Notes under the pieces: model-generated
The model's input: only the letters and a program-made list of their open reading frames with translations
The model's database searches: none
What the model was told of the DNA's origin: nothing
Assembly: GCA_965197575.1 (NCBI GenBank)
Contig: OZ240214.1
Coordinates: 3,100,001-3,164,000 of the forward strand
DNA from: VXOI01 sp965197575
GTDB lineage: Bacteria > Chloroflexota > Dehalococcoidia > Lucifugimonadales > UBA3495
DNA: 64,000 nt
Reading direction: 5' to 3'
Shown: in pieces, positions 32,247 through 40,584 of the stretch
How the letters are laid out: every line of letters begins with the position of its first letter
Numbering within the stretch: the first letter of the stretch is position 1
Translations under genes and position numbers: made by a program

Positions 32247-32274
32247 AGGGGCGCTTCGTGAAGCGCCCCTACGC
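32247..32274. repeat. Perfect palindrome GTAGGGGCGCTTC/GAAGCGCCCCTAC
   Basis: Two 13-bp arms around a 2-bp centre. It lies between the methyltransferase and NHL genes, both on the minus strand. A shortened, related copy occurs at 29222. Such GTAGGGGCG-type palindromes could be REP-like elements or transcript-end hairpins. Confidence 0.75.
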
Positions 32275-32301
32275 CGTGGGTAACCAGAGGGAAACCGGGG
32301 G

Positions 32302-33360
32302 TTAGACCAGGACCGGCTCGGTGTTCTTCTGGTAGACCTGGAACCGGTGCCGGTTGGTGTCGGCGATGATGACCCGGCCGGTGTCGTCGACCTTGACCGC
32401 TACGGGCGCCCACAGCACCTTTTCGGGGGTGAAGTCGCGCACACCGTTGCGTTGGCGAATCATGTCGGGGTTAGACTCGATCTTGGACACTCCCCACTTC
32501 GAGAGGCCGGCGTCGCCGGTGAACTCGGTGATGAAGCGGCCCTCGGGAGTCAACACCTGAACGCGGTTGTTGAGCCAATCGGCGACGTAGATATCGCCGT
32601 CCTTGTCAACCGCCACGCCCGTGGGCCGGTTGAAGAACCCCACCGGCCGCGACACCACGCGGATGCCGCCGTGTTCCCTCGCGACGGTGGCGTCGCCGCC
32701 GGAGCCGGGCTGTCCGAAGCTGGCCAGCCACTGCCCGTCGTTGGTGAAGGACTGGATGCGGTCGTTGCGCCAGTCAGCGACGAAGATGTTGTCTTCCTTG
32801 TCCAGGCAGATGCCCCAAGGGGTATCGAACTGCCCAGGGCCGCTGCCGTGACTGCCGAACTTGCTGATGAATTGCCCGTCCAAAGTAAACTTCTGGACGC
32901 GGTGGTTCTGGCTGTCGACCAGGTAGATGATGTCGTCGCGGATGACGATACCGGCCGGCCGGTTGAGTTCGCCGTCGCCGGAGCCGTGCGTGCCCCAGTG
33001 GCTCAGGTAGTCGCCGTCCTTGTTAAAGACAGTGATACGGTGCAGGTATTCGTCGGTGACGTAGACGTTGGTGTTGCTGTCCAGCGCGCAGGACATGGGC
33101 CAGATGAACTGGCCGGGGTTTTCGCCATAACCGGCGAACTCGGTTATGTACTCTTCCCTGTCGTCGTCCAAACGGAAGAGGTTCATGCGGGTCCCGTCGG
33201 AGCGGGACTCGTAGGACCGGTTTACCACGTAGATCAGACCGTCGGGAGCGAGGGCGAAGTCCATCGGATTGCGGAACCCGGTGCCCTGAAATTCGGACCG
33301 GCCGGCTACGAAGCTATAGGTGAAGGTGCGGTCATTGATGCCAAGAAACACACTGGCCAC
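32302..33360 (-). CDS. NHL-repeat beta-propeller protein
   Basis: A 352-residue protein made of NHL repeats; units such as NRPTGVAVDKDGDIYVADWL and DTPWGICLDKEDNIFVADWR recur about every 47-50 residues, giving about six blades. No signal peptide is seen. NHL propellers mediate binding or, rarely, catalysis (peptidylglycine lyase family). The gene follows DUF1501 on the same strand, 108 bp away. Confidence 0.88.
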   Translation of the reverse strand: MASVFLGINDRTFTYSFVAGRSEFQGTGFRNPMDFALAPDGLIYVVNRSYESRSDGTRMNLFRLDDDREEYITEFAGYGENPGQFIWPMSCALDSNTNVYVTDEYLHRITVFNKDGDYLSHWGTHGSGDGELNRPAGIVIRDDIIYLVDSQNHRVQKFTLDGQFISKFGSHGSGPGQFDTPWGICLDKEDNIFVADWRNDRIQSFTNDGQWLASFGQPGSGGDATVAREHGGIRVVSRPVGFFNRPTGVAVDKDGDIYVADWLNNRVQVLTPEGRFITEFTGDAGLSKWGVSKIESNPDMIRQRNGVRDFTPEKVLWAPVAVKVDDTGRVIIADTNRHRFQVYQKNTEPVLV

Positions 33361-33468
33361 GGCTTGCCTCCTTTGTTGCGTAATTGATTAGCGCCGCTCC
33401 GCCAATCCCTGCTCTCACCGGAGGACAGGACGCGGAGCGGCTTGTCTTTGCTTTGCGTTCGCCGCGGC

Positions 33469-34605
33469 TTAGATGAAATCGAGCTTTTCCCAAGCGCCGC
33501 CGACGATGGGTTTGGAGTCCAGGCCCATCCAGTTTTCGAGCAGGGTGGTGTAGGTGGACCGGAAGTCGTTGTTGTGCTGGAGGTTTCCGCCGTCTTCCAG
33601 CTCGTTGGGCTCGAGGGACGGGTAGGTGCCGTAGAGGCCGCCCTTCACGTTCTCACCGAGGACGAAGGCCACGCCGCCGGTGCCGTGGTCGGTGCCGGAG
33701 CCGTTGTCCATGGCGCGGCGGCCGAACTCGGAGTAGAGCAGCATGGTGACGTTGTCGCTGATGTCGTGATGGCGCATGTCGGCCATGAACGAGTCGACGT
33801 TGTTGGCAACGTCGTTCAGCAGGTTAGCCTGGCCGACCGCCTGATTGGCGTGGGTGTCGAAGATGTTGTAGGGCGCGGTGGTGAACAAGACGCGGGTGCC
33901 GAAGTTGGCGTTATGCACCTGGACCATGTCGCGCAGGTAGCCGCCGATGTTGCCCAGCAGGTATGCTTCCTCGCCGTGGTACATGGACGGAGCGGTGCCC
34001 AGGATGTCGGCGCCCTTCATGGCCTCGATGCCGGTGCGGCGGATGAAGTCGTCTACCGCGCCGCGGCCGATGGCGGGAGCGTACATCCGGCCGAAGAGGT
34101 CCAGCGCTTCCTCGCGCTCGCCTTCCTTTTCGATCTCGGTGAGCAGGCCGTAGTTGTTCAGGTCGCCGACTGAGGCGACGGGAACGCCCTCCAGCGCCAG
34201 GGCGCGGGGCAGGCCGCGGCCGAAGTTCACGCCGGTCAGCACGTTCTCACCATTGGGGTCGAGCTCCTTGATTACCTTGCCCAGCCAGCCGTCCACGCCC
34301 AGCGTCTCCGGCTCACAGGTGGCCCAGATGTCCATGGAGCGGAAGTGGGACAGGCTGCCGTTGGGGTAGCCGATGCCCTGGATGATGGCCAGCTTGCCCT
34401 CGTCCCAATACCTCTTCAGCGGGGCCAGGGCCGGGTGCAGGCCCAGGGTGTCGGTGATGGGGATGATCATCTCTTCGGGAATTCCCAAGGTAGGGCGATA
34501 GTCCCGGTAGCGGGGATTGGTGAACGGGATCACCGCGTTCAACCCGTCGTTACCGCCGGACAGAGAAACTACCGCCAGCACCGGGTCTTTCTTGGTGGAA
34601 ACCAT
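33469..34605 (-). CDS. DUF1501 family protein
   Basis: A 378-residue protein of the DUF1501 group, related to the alkaline phosphatase/sulfatase fold. It starts directly with VLAVVSLSGGNDGLNAVIPF (the LSGGNDGLN motif is typical) and includes MLLYSEFGRRAMDNGSGTDHG, also typical. The usual TAT signal at the N-terminus is missing, so the protein is either cytoplasmic or exported with a partner. It is paired with the DUF1800 gene upstream, as in many bacteria. Confidence 0.9.
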   Translation of the reverse strand: MVSTKKDPVLAVVSLSGGNDGLNAVIPFTNPRYRDYRPTLGIPEEMIIPITDTLGLHPALAPLKRYWDEGKLAIIQGIGYPNGSLSHFRSMDIWATCEPETLGVDGWLGKVIKELDPNGENVLTGVNFGRGLPRALALEGVPVASVGDLNNYGLLTEIEKEGEREEALDLFGRMYAPAIGRGAVDDFIRRTGIEAMKGADILGTAPSMYHGEEAYLLGNIGGYLRDMVQVHNANFGTRVLFTTAPYNIFDTHANQAVGQANLLNDVANNVDSFMADMRHHDISDNVTMLLYSEFGRRAMDNGSGTDHGTGGVAFVLGENVKGGLYGTYPSLEPNELEDGGNLQHNNDFRSTYTTLLENWMGLDSKPIVGGAWEKLDFI

Positions 34606-34620
34606 GATTTACCTCCGGTA

Positions 34621-34701
34621 AGAATTGTGAATTAGGAATGTGGAATGGCGAATAGCGCCGGTATTTCCTTTCACTATTCACCATTCACAATTTGCCATTC
34701 G
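34621..34701. repeat. Palindromic heptad repeat between DUF1800 and DUF1501 genes
   Basis: The left arm GAATTGTGAATTAGGAATG... and the right arm CACTATTCACCATTCACAAT... are built from variants of the heptad GAATNGTG. It can fold as a long imperfect hairpin. It is related to the copies at 19904 and 48683. Confidence 0.65.
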
Positions 34702-34704
34702 GTT

Positions 34705-36129
34705 CTAGCCGAACTGGAACTCGGAAGTGGTGGCAATCATCTGGAAGGTCTCCCCGACGCGCCGGGTGAAGTCGGCCTTCTCCTCATCCGTGCCGTGCCG
34801 CAGCGCGCCGCCGCGGGACAGGTGCCCCACCAGCTCTTCGCGGGTCTCGCCGGCGATGGTCATGGGGCCAACCAGGTCCAGGCAGCCGTCTACCATCTGC
34901 TCGGCGGACAGGGTCTCGCCCTGGCCCATCAGGCGGTTGACCATAGAGCGGATGCCGGGCAGGTCGGTGTCGCCAAGCACCTTGGAAGCGAAGTTGATCC
35001 GGTCGATCAAGCTGCCGCTGTTGATCCACTCGCGGCCCATGTGCCAGCCCTCGACCGTGGGCGGGTTCAGCAGGTCCATGCCCATGTACTTGGGCTCCAT
35101 CGCCACGAAGAACAGGCCGGGCTTGGGCTCGGTGTGGTCTTGGGCCATGCGCATGGTGCCGATTACCACGTCGGCCGGACTCTTGACCTTGGCGTAGCGG
35201 ACCGCCTCGTCCTTGAAGAAGTCGGAAGTGAACAGGGCCCGCAGCATCTCCTTTATCTCATAGCCGGAATCGAAGTAGGCCTTCTCCAGGGCCTCGATGG
35301 CGGCCAGGTCCCGAGGTTCGGAAAGACGCCAGGCCGGGACGGGCGGCTCGTCGGCCACGAAGAAGTCGTAGAGCTTCCGGGCGACGAAGCGGGCGGCGGC
35401 AGGCTGCTTGCAGATGATGTCTACCACGTCCTCACCGTTGAAGTTGCCGGTCTCGCCCAAGAAGGTCTTTTCGCCGTAGTCGTGGTCGGCCGGGTCGAAG
35501 CGGAACTCGAAGGGGGTGCGGCCATAGGGGAACACCGGGACGGTCGGGGCCAGGTTCCAGCCAGTGAAGGCGCGGGCGCAGGCTTTAACGTCGTCTTCGG
35601 TGTAGTTGAAGTCGCCGTCCTTGCCGACACCGAGGGAGAACAGCTCGAGAAGCTCGCGGCCGTAGTTCTCGTTGACCGCGGTCTTGTGGCTCTCGATGTT
35701 ATCCAGGTAGTAGAGCATGGCCGGGTCGGTGGAGAGCCAGAGCAACAGGTCTTTGAAGTTGCCCATACCCTTATCCCGGAAGGTGTCGTACTGCATCGAC
35801 GTGGTCCGGGCGTTGTCCACCTTGTTGTCGCCGGCGCACAGGATCGTGTGCCAGAAGAGGGCCATCTTCTCTTTTAGCTGGTACTTGTTGTTGATCATCC
35901 GGTAGACGATCTCGGTCTGGCCGGTCTCGATTGCGGCCTTGTCGAAATAGGACGGATAAGCCCTGTAGAGCATATCTTCATCGAGTCCGGGGTCCTCGCC
36001 GGGATTCAGCAATTCCGCGACCACGTTGTCGTAGCCTTGGGCAACCCTGGCCTCGATCTCGTCGCGGCTGGCGCCGAATCCGGCGCGCCGGAGCAGGTGA
36101 GCCATCAAGGCGATATCTTGGTCAGCCAT
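34705..36129 (-). CDS. DUF1800 family protein
   Basis: A 474-residue protein of the DUF1800 family. Early residues AHLLRRAGFGASRDEIEA, the EKMALFWHTILCAGDNKVDN segment with His (the helical WHNHF-like core), YGRELLELFSLGVGKDGDFN, and the late PTVEGWHMGREWIN are diagnostic. Function is unknown, but DUF1800 and DUF1501 genes occur in pairs. No signal peptide is seen. ATG 36129 follows AAGGAGGAG. Confidence 0.9.
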   Translation of the reverse strand: MADQDIALMAHLLRRAGFGASRDEIEARVAQGYDNVVAELLNPGEDPGLDEDMLYRAYPSYFDKAAIETGQTEIVYRMINNKYQLKEKMALFWHTILCAGDNKVDNARTTSMQYDTFRDKGMGNFKDLLLWLSTDPAMLYYLDNIESHKTAVNENYGRELLELFSLGVGKDGDFNYTEDDVKACARAFTGWNLAPTVPVFPYGRTPFEFRFDPADHDYGEKTFLGETGNFNGEDVVDIICKQPAAARFVARKLYDFFVADEPPVPAWRLSEPRDLAAIEALEKAYFDSGYEIKEMLRALFTSDFFKDEAVRYAKVKSPADVVIGTMRMAQDHTEPKPGLFFVAMEPKYMGMDLLNPPTVEGWHMGREWINSGSLIDRINFASKVLGDTDLPGIRSMVNRLMGQGETLSAEQMVDGCLDLVGPMTIAGETREELVGHLSRGGALRHGTDEEKADFTRRVGETFQMIATTSEFQFG

Positions 36130-36323
36130 TTACTCCTCCTTTCCCTCGAAATGTTCCTTCTTGTTTCTTCACTTGGACGAACTTGGCGCTTGGATGTTTG
36201 TTGCTTCGCCTATTCACTAACTTCTGTACTGCTGGCCTCTCCCTCTTGAATAAAGAATAAAGCTGTCCGGTAGGGTTAACGCGCAAAAATCAAACATCCG
36301 GGAAGCACTTCCCGAACTATAAT

Positions 36324-36352
36324 ATTTAATCCCGCGCCACTGTCGTTGTCAA
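36324..36352 (-). promoter_or_regulatory. Putative sigma-70 promoter of the DUF1800-DUF1501 unit
   Basis: On the minus strand TTGACA (36352-36347) is followed after 17 bp by TTAAAT (36329-36324). The rest of the 375-bp gap between 36130 and 36504 holds no recognised gene. The leader would be about 190 nt. Confidence 0.55.
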
Positions 36353-36504
36353 TACTGATTCTTCGTTAATAGTCACCTACAAATTACGCCCGCGGCGCTA
36401 ATTACGCCTGCGCCGGGATGACGGTGCGGATAGCAGGTACGAACGAATTGGGCAAACGGGTGCGGGCAGGGGCGTTTCACAAACAGGCCCCTGGGACGGG
36501 GTTG

Positions 36505-37560
36505 CTAGATTTGTCTCAGGCGCGGGTCCAGCTTGTCCCGGAGCCAGTCGCCGAAGAGGTTTACGGCCAGCACGGTCAACGCCATAGCAATGCCGGGGAA
36601 GAGAGAGTTCCACCATGCGGTCTGCAACATTCCCCGCCCTTCGGCGATCATCAGCCCCCAAGCCGGTTGCGGCGGCGGCACGCCAACCCCGAGGAAACTA
36701 AGGGAGCCTTCCAGCAGGATAACGTAGCCTACTTGCAGCGTCGAGATGACCAGCAGCGACGGTACGATGTTGGGCAGCACGTGCTTGACCGAGATGCGGA
36801 AGCCCGAACTGCCGGCCACCACGGCCCTGGCAATAAAGTCCTGCTCCTTCAAGGCCAGGGTCTCGCCGCGTACCTGCCGCGCGAACCGCGGCCACAGCAA
36901 GAGGCCGATGATTATAATGATGTTCTCCAATGAGGGCTTGGCGATGGCAGCCACTACCACCGCGATGAGGATCAGCGGCATCGAGAGCACAATGTCGGTG
37001 ATCCGCATAAGGAGCGCGTCGGTCAGACCGCCCCGGAACCCGGCGATCAGCCCGATGGTGGTGCCGATGCTGCCGGAGACCAGAATCGCTATCAACGAGA
37101 CGATAAGCGAGGGCCGGGTCCCATGTATCACTCGACTGAGCACGTCGCGGCCCTGCAGGTCGGTGCCCAGGACGTGGTTCCAGGTGCCGCCCGGGCGCAG
37201 GTATTCCAACTCGACACCGGGGATCAACTCTGCGCCGCCGGCCACCCTGGCCTTGCCTTCTTCGATCTCCGTTTGAGCTTCGGACAGGCTGACCTGGGTG
37301 ATGAAATCGGCGTTGCGGCCTTCCACGACGGTCCTGGTCTCCGAGACTTGGACTCCCAGCCAGACCGGGGGCGTCAGACTCTCTTGGAGCACGCCGCGGG
37401 TGGGGGAGTGCGGCGCAATGAACCCGGCTAAAATGGCCATCAACACTATCACTGCCAAGATAAACGTGGGCAGCAACGGCACTTGCCGGAGACCGCGGTA
37501 GGTAAAGCCGATCCAGTCTCCCGGAGTACGCTGGGGTGGTTCGAGAACGACTACAGCCAC
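36505..37560 (-). CDS. ABC transporter permease (OppC/DppC type)
   Basis: A 351-residue inner-membrane permease. The first helix near residue 35 is followed by an unusually long extracytoplasmic insert (about residues 60-120) that carries VSETRTVVEGRNADF and other charged sequences before the usual GTDLQGRDVLSRVIHGTRPS. Five more helices and an EAA loop (VAGSSGFRISVKHVLPN) follow. It ends FGDWLRDKLDPRLRQI, as DppC does. The partner DppB gene lies 16 bp upstream. Confidence 0.93.
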   Translation of the reverse strand: MAVVVLEPPQRTPGDWIGFTYRGLRQVPLLPTFILAVIVLMAILAGFIAPHSPTRGVLQESLTPPVWLGVQVSETRTVVEGRNADFITQVSLSEAQTEIEEGKARVAGGAELIPGVELEYLRPGGTWNHVLGTDLQGRDVLSRVIHGTRPSLIVSLIAILVSGSIGTTIGLIAGFRGGLTDALLMRITDIVLSMPLILIAVVVAAIAKPSLENIIIIIGLLLWPRFARQVRGETLALKEQDFIARAVVAGSSGFRISVKHVLPNIVPSLLVISTLQVGYVILLEGSLSFLGVGVPPPQPAWGLMIAEGRGMLQTAWWNSLFPGIAMALTVLAVNLFGDWLRDKLDPRLRQI

Positions 37561-37576
37561 GGATCACTCCACCAAA

Positions 37577-38494
37577 TCAGGTAAGCCTGATCCTCGGGTC
37601 CAGATATCCGTACAGGATGTCTACCAATAGGTTCGCAAAAATGTAGATGGCGCTGAACACCACCACCCCGCCCTGAACAAGCGGATAATCGCGGTTCCGC
37701 ACCCCGTCCAGAATCAAGCTGCCCAGCCCCGGCCAAGCGTACACCGTTTCAGTTACGACGGCCGCCCCCAGGAACAGGGTGAACAACACTACCGAGAAAG
37801 TGATTACCGGAATCAGGGAGTTCTTCAGCGCGTGCTTCCAGACGACTTTGAGTTCGTTAAGGCCCTTGATCCGGGCCAGTTTAATGTACTCCGCGTTCAA
37901 CACGTCCAACATGCTGGAGCGGGTCAGGCGCATGATGGCGGCGGTGGTCAGGTAGCCCATGGAAAAGGCGGGCAAGATGATGCTGGTGGGGCTTTCCTTT
38001 CCCCCCGGGGGCAGAACCCCCAGCATCACCGCAAACACCAGGATGAGGAGCACACCCAGCCAGAAAGAGGGCATGGACTGACCCAGAACTCCGAAGAGCC
38101 GCGCGGCCGCATCGATCTTCGTTCCATGATTCACCGCCGCGTAAATCCCCAAAGGCAGCCCGATAATAATGCTGATGGCCATGGCGGCAAAGCCCAACTG
38201 CAACGTGTTGGGCAGACGCTGCCAGATCAGTTCCCGCACCGGCTGGCGGCTGGTCACCGATTCGCCCAGATCGAACACGAACATGTCCCGGACGTAGCTG
38301 GCCCACTGTACGGCCAAGGGCTTGTCCAAGCCCAAGTCGCGCCGGATCGCCTCCATCTGCTCCTCGCTGGCGCTGATGTCGGCCAAAAGTTGCACCGGGT
38401 CGCCGGAGAGGCGCGACAGCATGAACACGATGGTCATCACAACCAGCAGGCTCACAATCGCCTGGATGATCCGTAACCCAATGTAACGGGTCAT
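37577..38494 (-). CDS. ABC transporter permease (OppB/DppB type)
   Basis: A 305-residue permease starting MTRYIGLRIIQAIVSLLVVM and ending DILYGYLDPRIRL. The EAA loop (YIKLARIKGLNELKVVWKHA) and six membrane helices are clear. It lies 72 bp after the first of three tandem binding-protein genes. No ATPase genes belong to this locus, so ATP-binding subunits must come from elsewhere, perhaps the pair at 9398-11342. Confidence 0.93.
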   Translation of the reverse strand: MTRYIGLRIIQAIVSLLVVMTIVFMLSRLSGDPVQLLADISASEEQMEAIRRDLGLDKPLAVQWASYVRDMFVFDLGESVTSRQPVRELIWQRLPNTLQLGFAAMAISIIIGLPLGIYAAVNHGTKIDAAARLFGVLGQSMPSFWLGVLLILVFAVMLGVLPPGGKESPTSIILPAFSMGYLTTAAIMRLTRSSMLDVLNAEYIKLARIKGLNELKVVWKHALKNSLIPVITFSVVLFTLFLGAAVVTETVYAWPGLGSLILDGVRNRDYPLVQGGVVVFSAIYIFANLLVDILYGYLDPRIRLT

Positions 38495-38566
38495 ACGTTA
38501 CCGCCTCGGGGATTTGGGCCAAGCGAACGCGGAGCGCTATCGCAGCCTCTACGCTCTGCGTTTCGC

Positions 38567-40390
38567 TTACTCCGCCAACGTCACCGGCTGTCCCGGCGGG
38601 GCCCAGTTCAAGTTCACGTAAGACGTGTTGTGGATGAAGCCGTTGCCGGGGGCGGTCTCCCAGTTCTTCACCGTGTCGCCGATTCCGAAGAGACCGAACA
38701 CTTCGGCCAGTTCGATTCGCGGCAATTGCGAATACATGTGCCGTCCCATCTCTTGCAACAGGGTCACCCGCGTGTCGAAATCGGCCGTCGCCCCCAGCTT
38801 GTCCATATAATCGCTGAATACCCGGTCCTCATAGGCCAACATCACCGGGCCGTCCATATGGGAGTTGAGCCGCAGCAGTTGCCAGGGCTCCCGGCCCACG
38901 AACGGCATGGCGTAGGGGACGGCCACGCCGGGGTAGGTGCGCTCCCGGAAGTCGGTGGCGAACACCGCACGGTCCAGCGGCCGCCGGGTTATCTCGCAAC
39001 CCAGATTGGCCTCCCATTGGGTGGCCACAGCCTCGCCCACTGCCGGCAGGAAGGCCCGGCCCGGCCAGGGGACCAGATTGATGGTAAATTCCCAGCAACC
39101 CTCGTATCCGGCCTCGGCCAGCAAAGCCCGGGCCTGGTCAGGGTCGTACCCGATGGGCTCAAACTCCGGCAAGGTCCAGGGCTCGCCCTGGAAGTAGAAG
39201 GGCAGGGAAACATTGGCTTGGCCCAAGCCGCCCAAGGCCACGTCCACCACTGCCTCCTTGTCGATGGCCAAAGCGAGGGCCTTGCGAACCTTGTATGCTT
39301 TATCGGCGTCGGGCAAGGCCCAGGGCACCGTCGGATCGTAGGTCTCTTTGGTCGGCCACTGCCCGCCGAGGGTGATGCCTACGGTGGCGAATCCGGGCAC
39401 AGACTTGATCCCCACGTCCGCCGCCTTAAGCTCGTTGGCGAAGTCCACTCCGATGCCGATGATGTCCACCGTGCCAGCCCGAAGCTGGGCTACGCGGGTG
39501 GAGTTTTCGACGATCTTGAGGAAGCTCATGTTGGCGAAGGCGGGGGTCAGCTTCCAGTGTCCTTCCACCGCCTCGAAGTCCATCCGGACTCCCCTGTCGT
39601 GGTTCACCAGCTTGTAGGGTCCTGAAGCGATGGGGGCGACGTCGGCCGTCTCGTCTCCCACGTCCTCGACATAGCCCTTCGGGTAAATGTACTGGGTACC
39701 GGGAATTCCGGAATTCAGGTCGCCGCCGAACAGGATCTCCGGCACGTCGAAATTCACGATGATGGTCTGCGGGTCCGGGATTTCGTACCCGCCGATCTTC
39801 CGGAATACTCCGGCCCGTCCATTGGAGCTGTCCTCAGCGCCGAACCTCTCGAAGGAGAACTGCACGTCGTCGGCGGTCACCGGGCCGTTGCCGTTATGCC
39901 ACTGCGGGCCTTCACGCAGCCGGAACTCCCAGGTCAGACCGCCGTCCCGGATTTCCCACGTCTCGGCCAACTCCCCGACGTTGTCGCCGGTTGCCGGGTC
40001 GCGGGTCAGCAGGTTCTCTAGAATCGAGTGGAAGGCCGTGGCCTCAGCGCCTGCCGAAGCGCCGGGCAGCCACCGCTCGTTGCCGAAGGTGGCCATCGCC
40101 ACCCGCAACTCGCCGGTGGGGGTGTGGGTGGAAGCCGCCGACGGAGCCGGAGCCTGAGTTGTGGCCGGCTGGGCTCGCGGCGCGGCGGTGGCCGCCGGGG
40201 CTTGGGTCGCCTGGGGCGCTTGCGCCGGGGTGGTCGCGGCGGCAGCCGCGGCCGGGGCGGCGGTGGGGGCCGGGGCTGCGGCCTCGGGGGTATTCGTCGC
40301 CGAGGTCCCGCAGGCGACCAGCAGTATCAAGATCACCACCAGCGCACCAAATATCAGGGCCTTACCGTTGCCGGAGAACCGAAACGCCAT
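38567..40390 (-). CDS. ABC solute-binding lipoprotein, family 5 (paralogue 1 of 3)
   Basis: A 607-residue binding protein. The N-terminal hydrophobic stretch ends LILLVACG, with the lipid-modified Cys near residue 27, then an Ala/Pro/Thr/Gln linker of about 65 residues. The mature domain opens TPTGELRVAMATFGNERWLP and includes WEFRLREGPQWHNGNGPVTA. It is about 80-90 percent identical by eye to the two genes upstream. Start ATG 40390 follows AGAGAGG; the frame runs on to 40471 without a better start. It is closest to the permease genes. Confidence 0.93.
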   Translation of the reverse strand: MAFRFSGNGKALIFGALVVILILLVACGTSATNTPEAAAPAPTAAPAAAAAATTPAQAPQATQAPAATAAPRAQPATTQAPAPSAASTHTPTGELRVAMATFGNERWLPGASAGAEATAFHSILENLLTRDPATGDNVGELAETWEIRDGGLTWEFRLREGPQWHNGNGPVTADDVQFSFERFGAEDSSNGRAGVFRKIGGYEIPDPQTIIVNFDVPEILFGGDLNSGIPGTQYIYPKGYVEDVGDETADVAPIASGPYKLVNHDRGVRMDFEAVEGHWKLTPAFANMSFLKIVENSTRVAQLRAGTVDIIGIGVDFANELKAADVGIKSVPGFATVGITLGGQWPTKETYDPTVPWALPDADKAYKVRKALALAIDKEAVVDVALGGLGQANVSLPFYFQGEPWTLPEFEPIGYDPDQARALLAEAGYEGCWEFTINLVPWPGRAFLPAVGEAVATQWEANLGCEITRRPLDRAVFATDFRERTYPGVAVPYAMPFVGREPWQLLRLNSHMDGPVMLAYEDRVFSDYMDKLGATADFDTRVTLLQEMGRHMYSQLPRIELAEVFGLFGIGDTVKNWETAPGNGFIHNTSYVNLNWAPPGQPVTLAE

Positions 40391-40498
40391 GGATGCCTCT
40401 CTTTTCGCAATTACGAGCATGCCGATATTCGTAACTTTCTGCTGAAATCTGCGCTCTTCATGCCAATACAAAGTTGAGTACAGCGCAATTGTGCCGGG

Positions 40499-40527
40499 AG
40501 ATTAGCATCCACCCATGAAACTGTCAA
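40499..40527 (-). promoter_or_regulatory. Promoter of binding-protein paralogue 1
   Basis: TTGACA (40527-40522), 17-bp spacer, TAATCT (40504-40499) on the minus strand, about 110 bp upstream of the start codon. The sequence is nearly identical to the promoter of paralogue 2, and the terminator hairpin of the upstream gene adjoins it. Confidence 0.7.
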
Positions 40528-40532
40528 TCAAA

Positions 40533-40563
40533 GGCCGCATAGTCGTGGGCATCCTCTGCGGCC
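40533..40563 (-). terminator. Hairpin between binding-protein paralogues 2 and 1
   Basis: GGCCGCA and TGCGGCC arms 22 bp after the stop of paralogue 2. On the minus strand it is followed by TTTGATTG. Matches the hairpin at 42568-42600, so both belong to the duplicated unit. Confidence 0.55.
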
Positions 40564-40584
40564 CTCTGCACGCTCTCCGACGAA

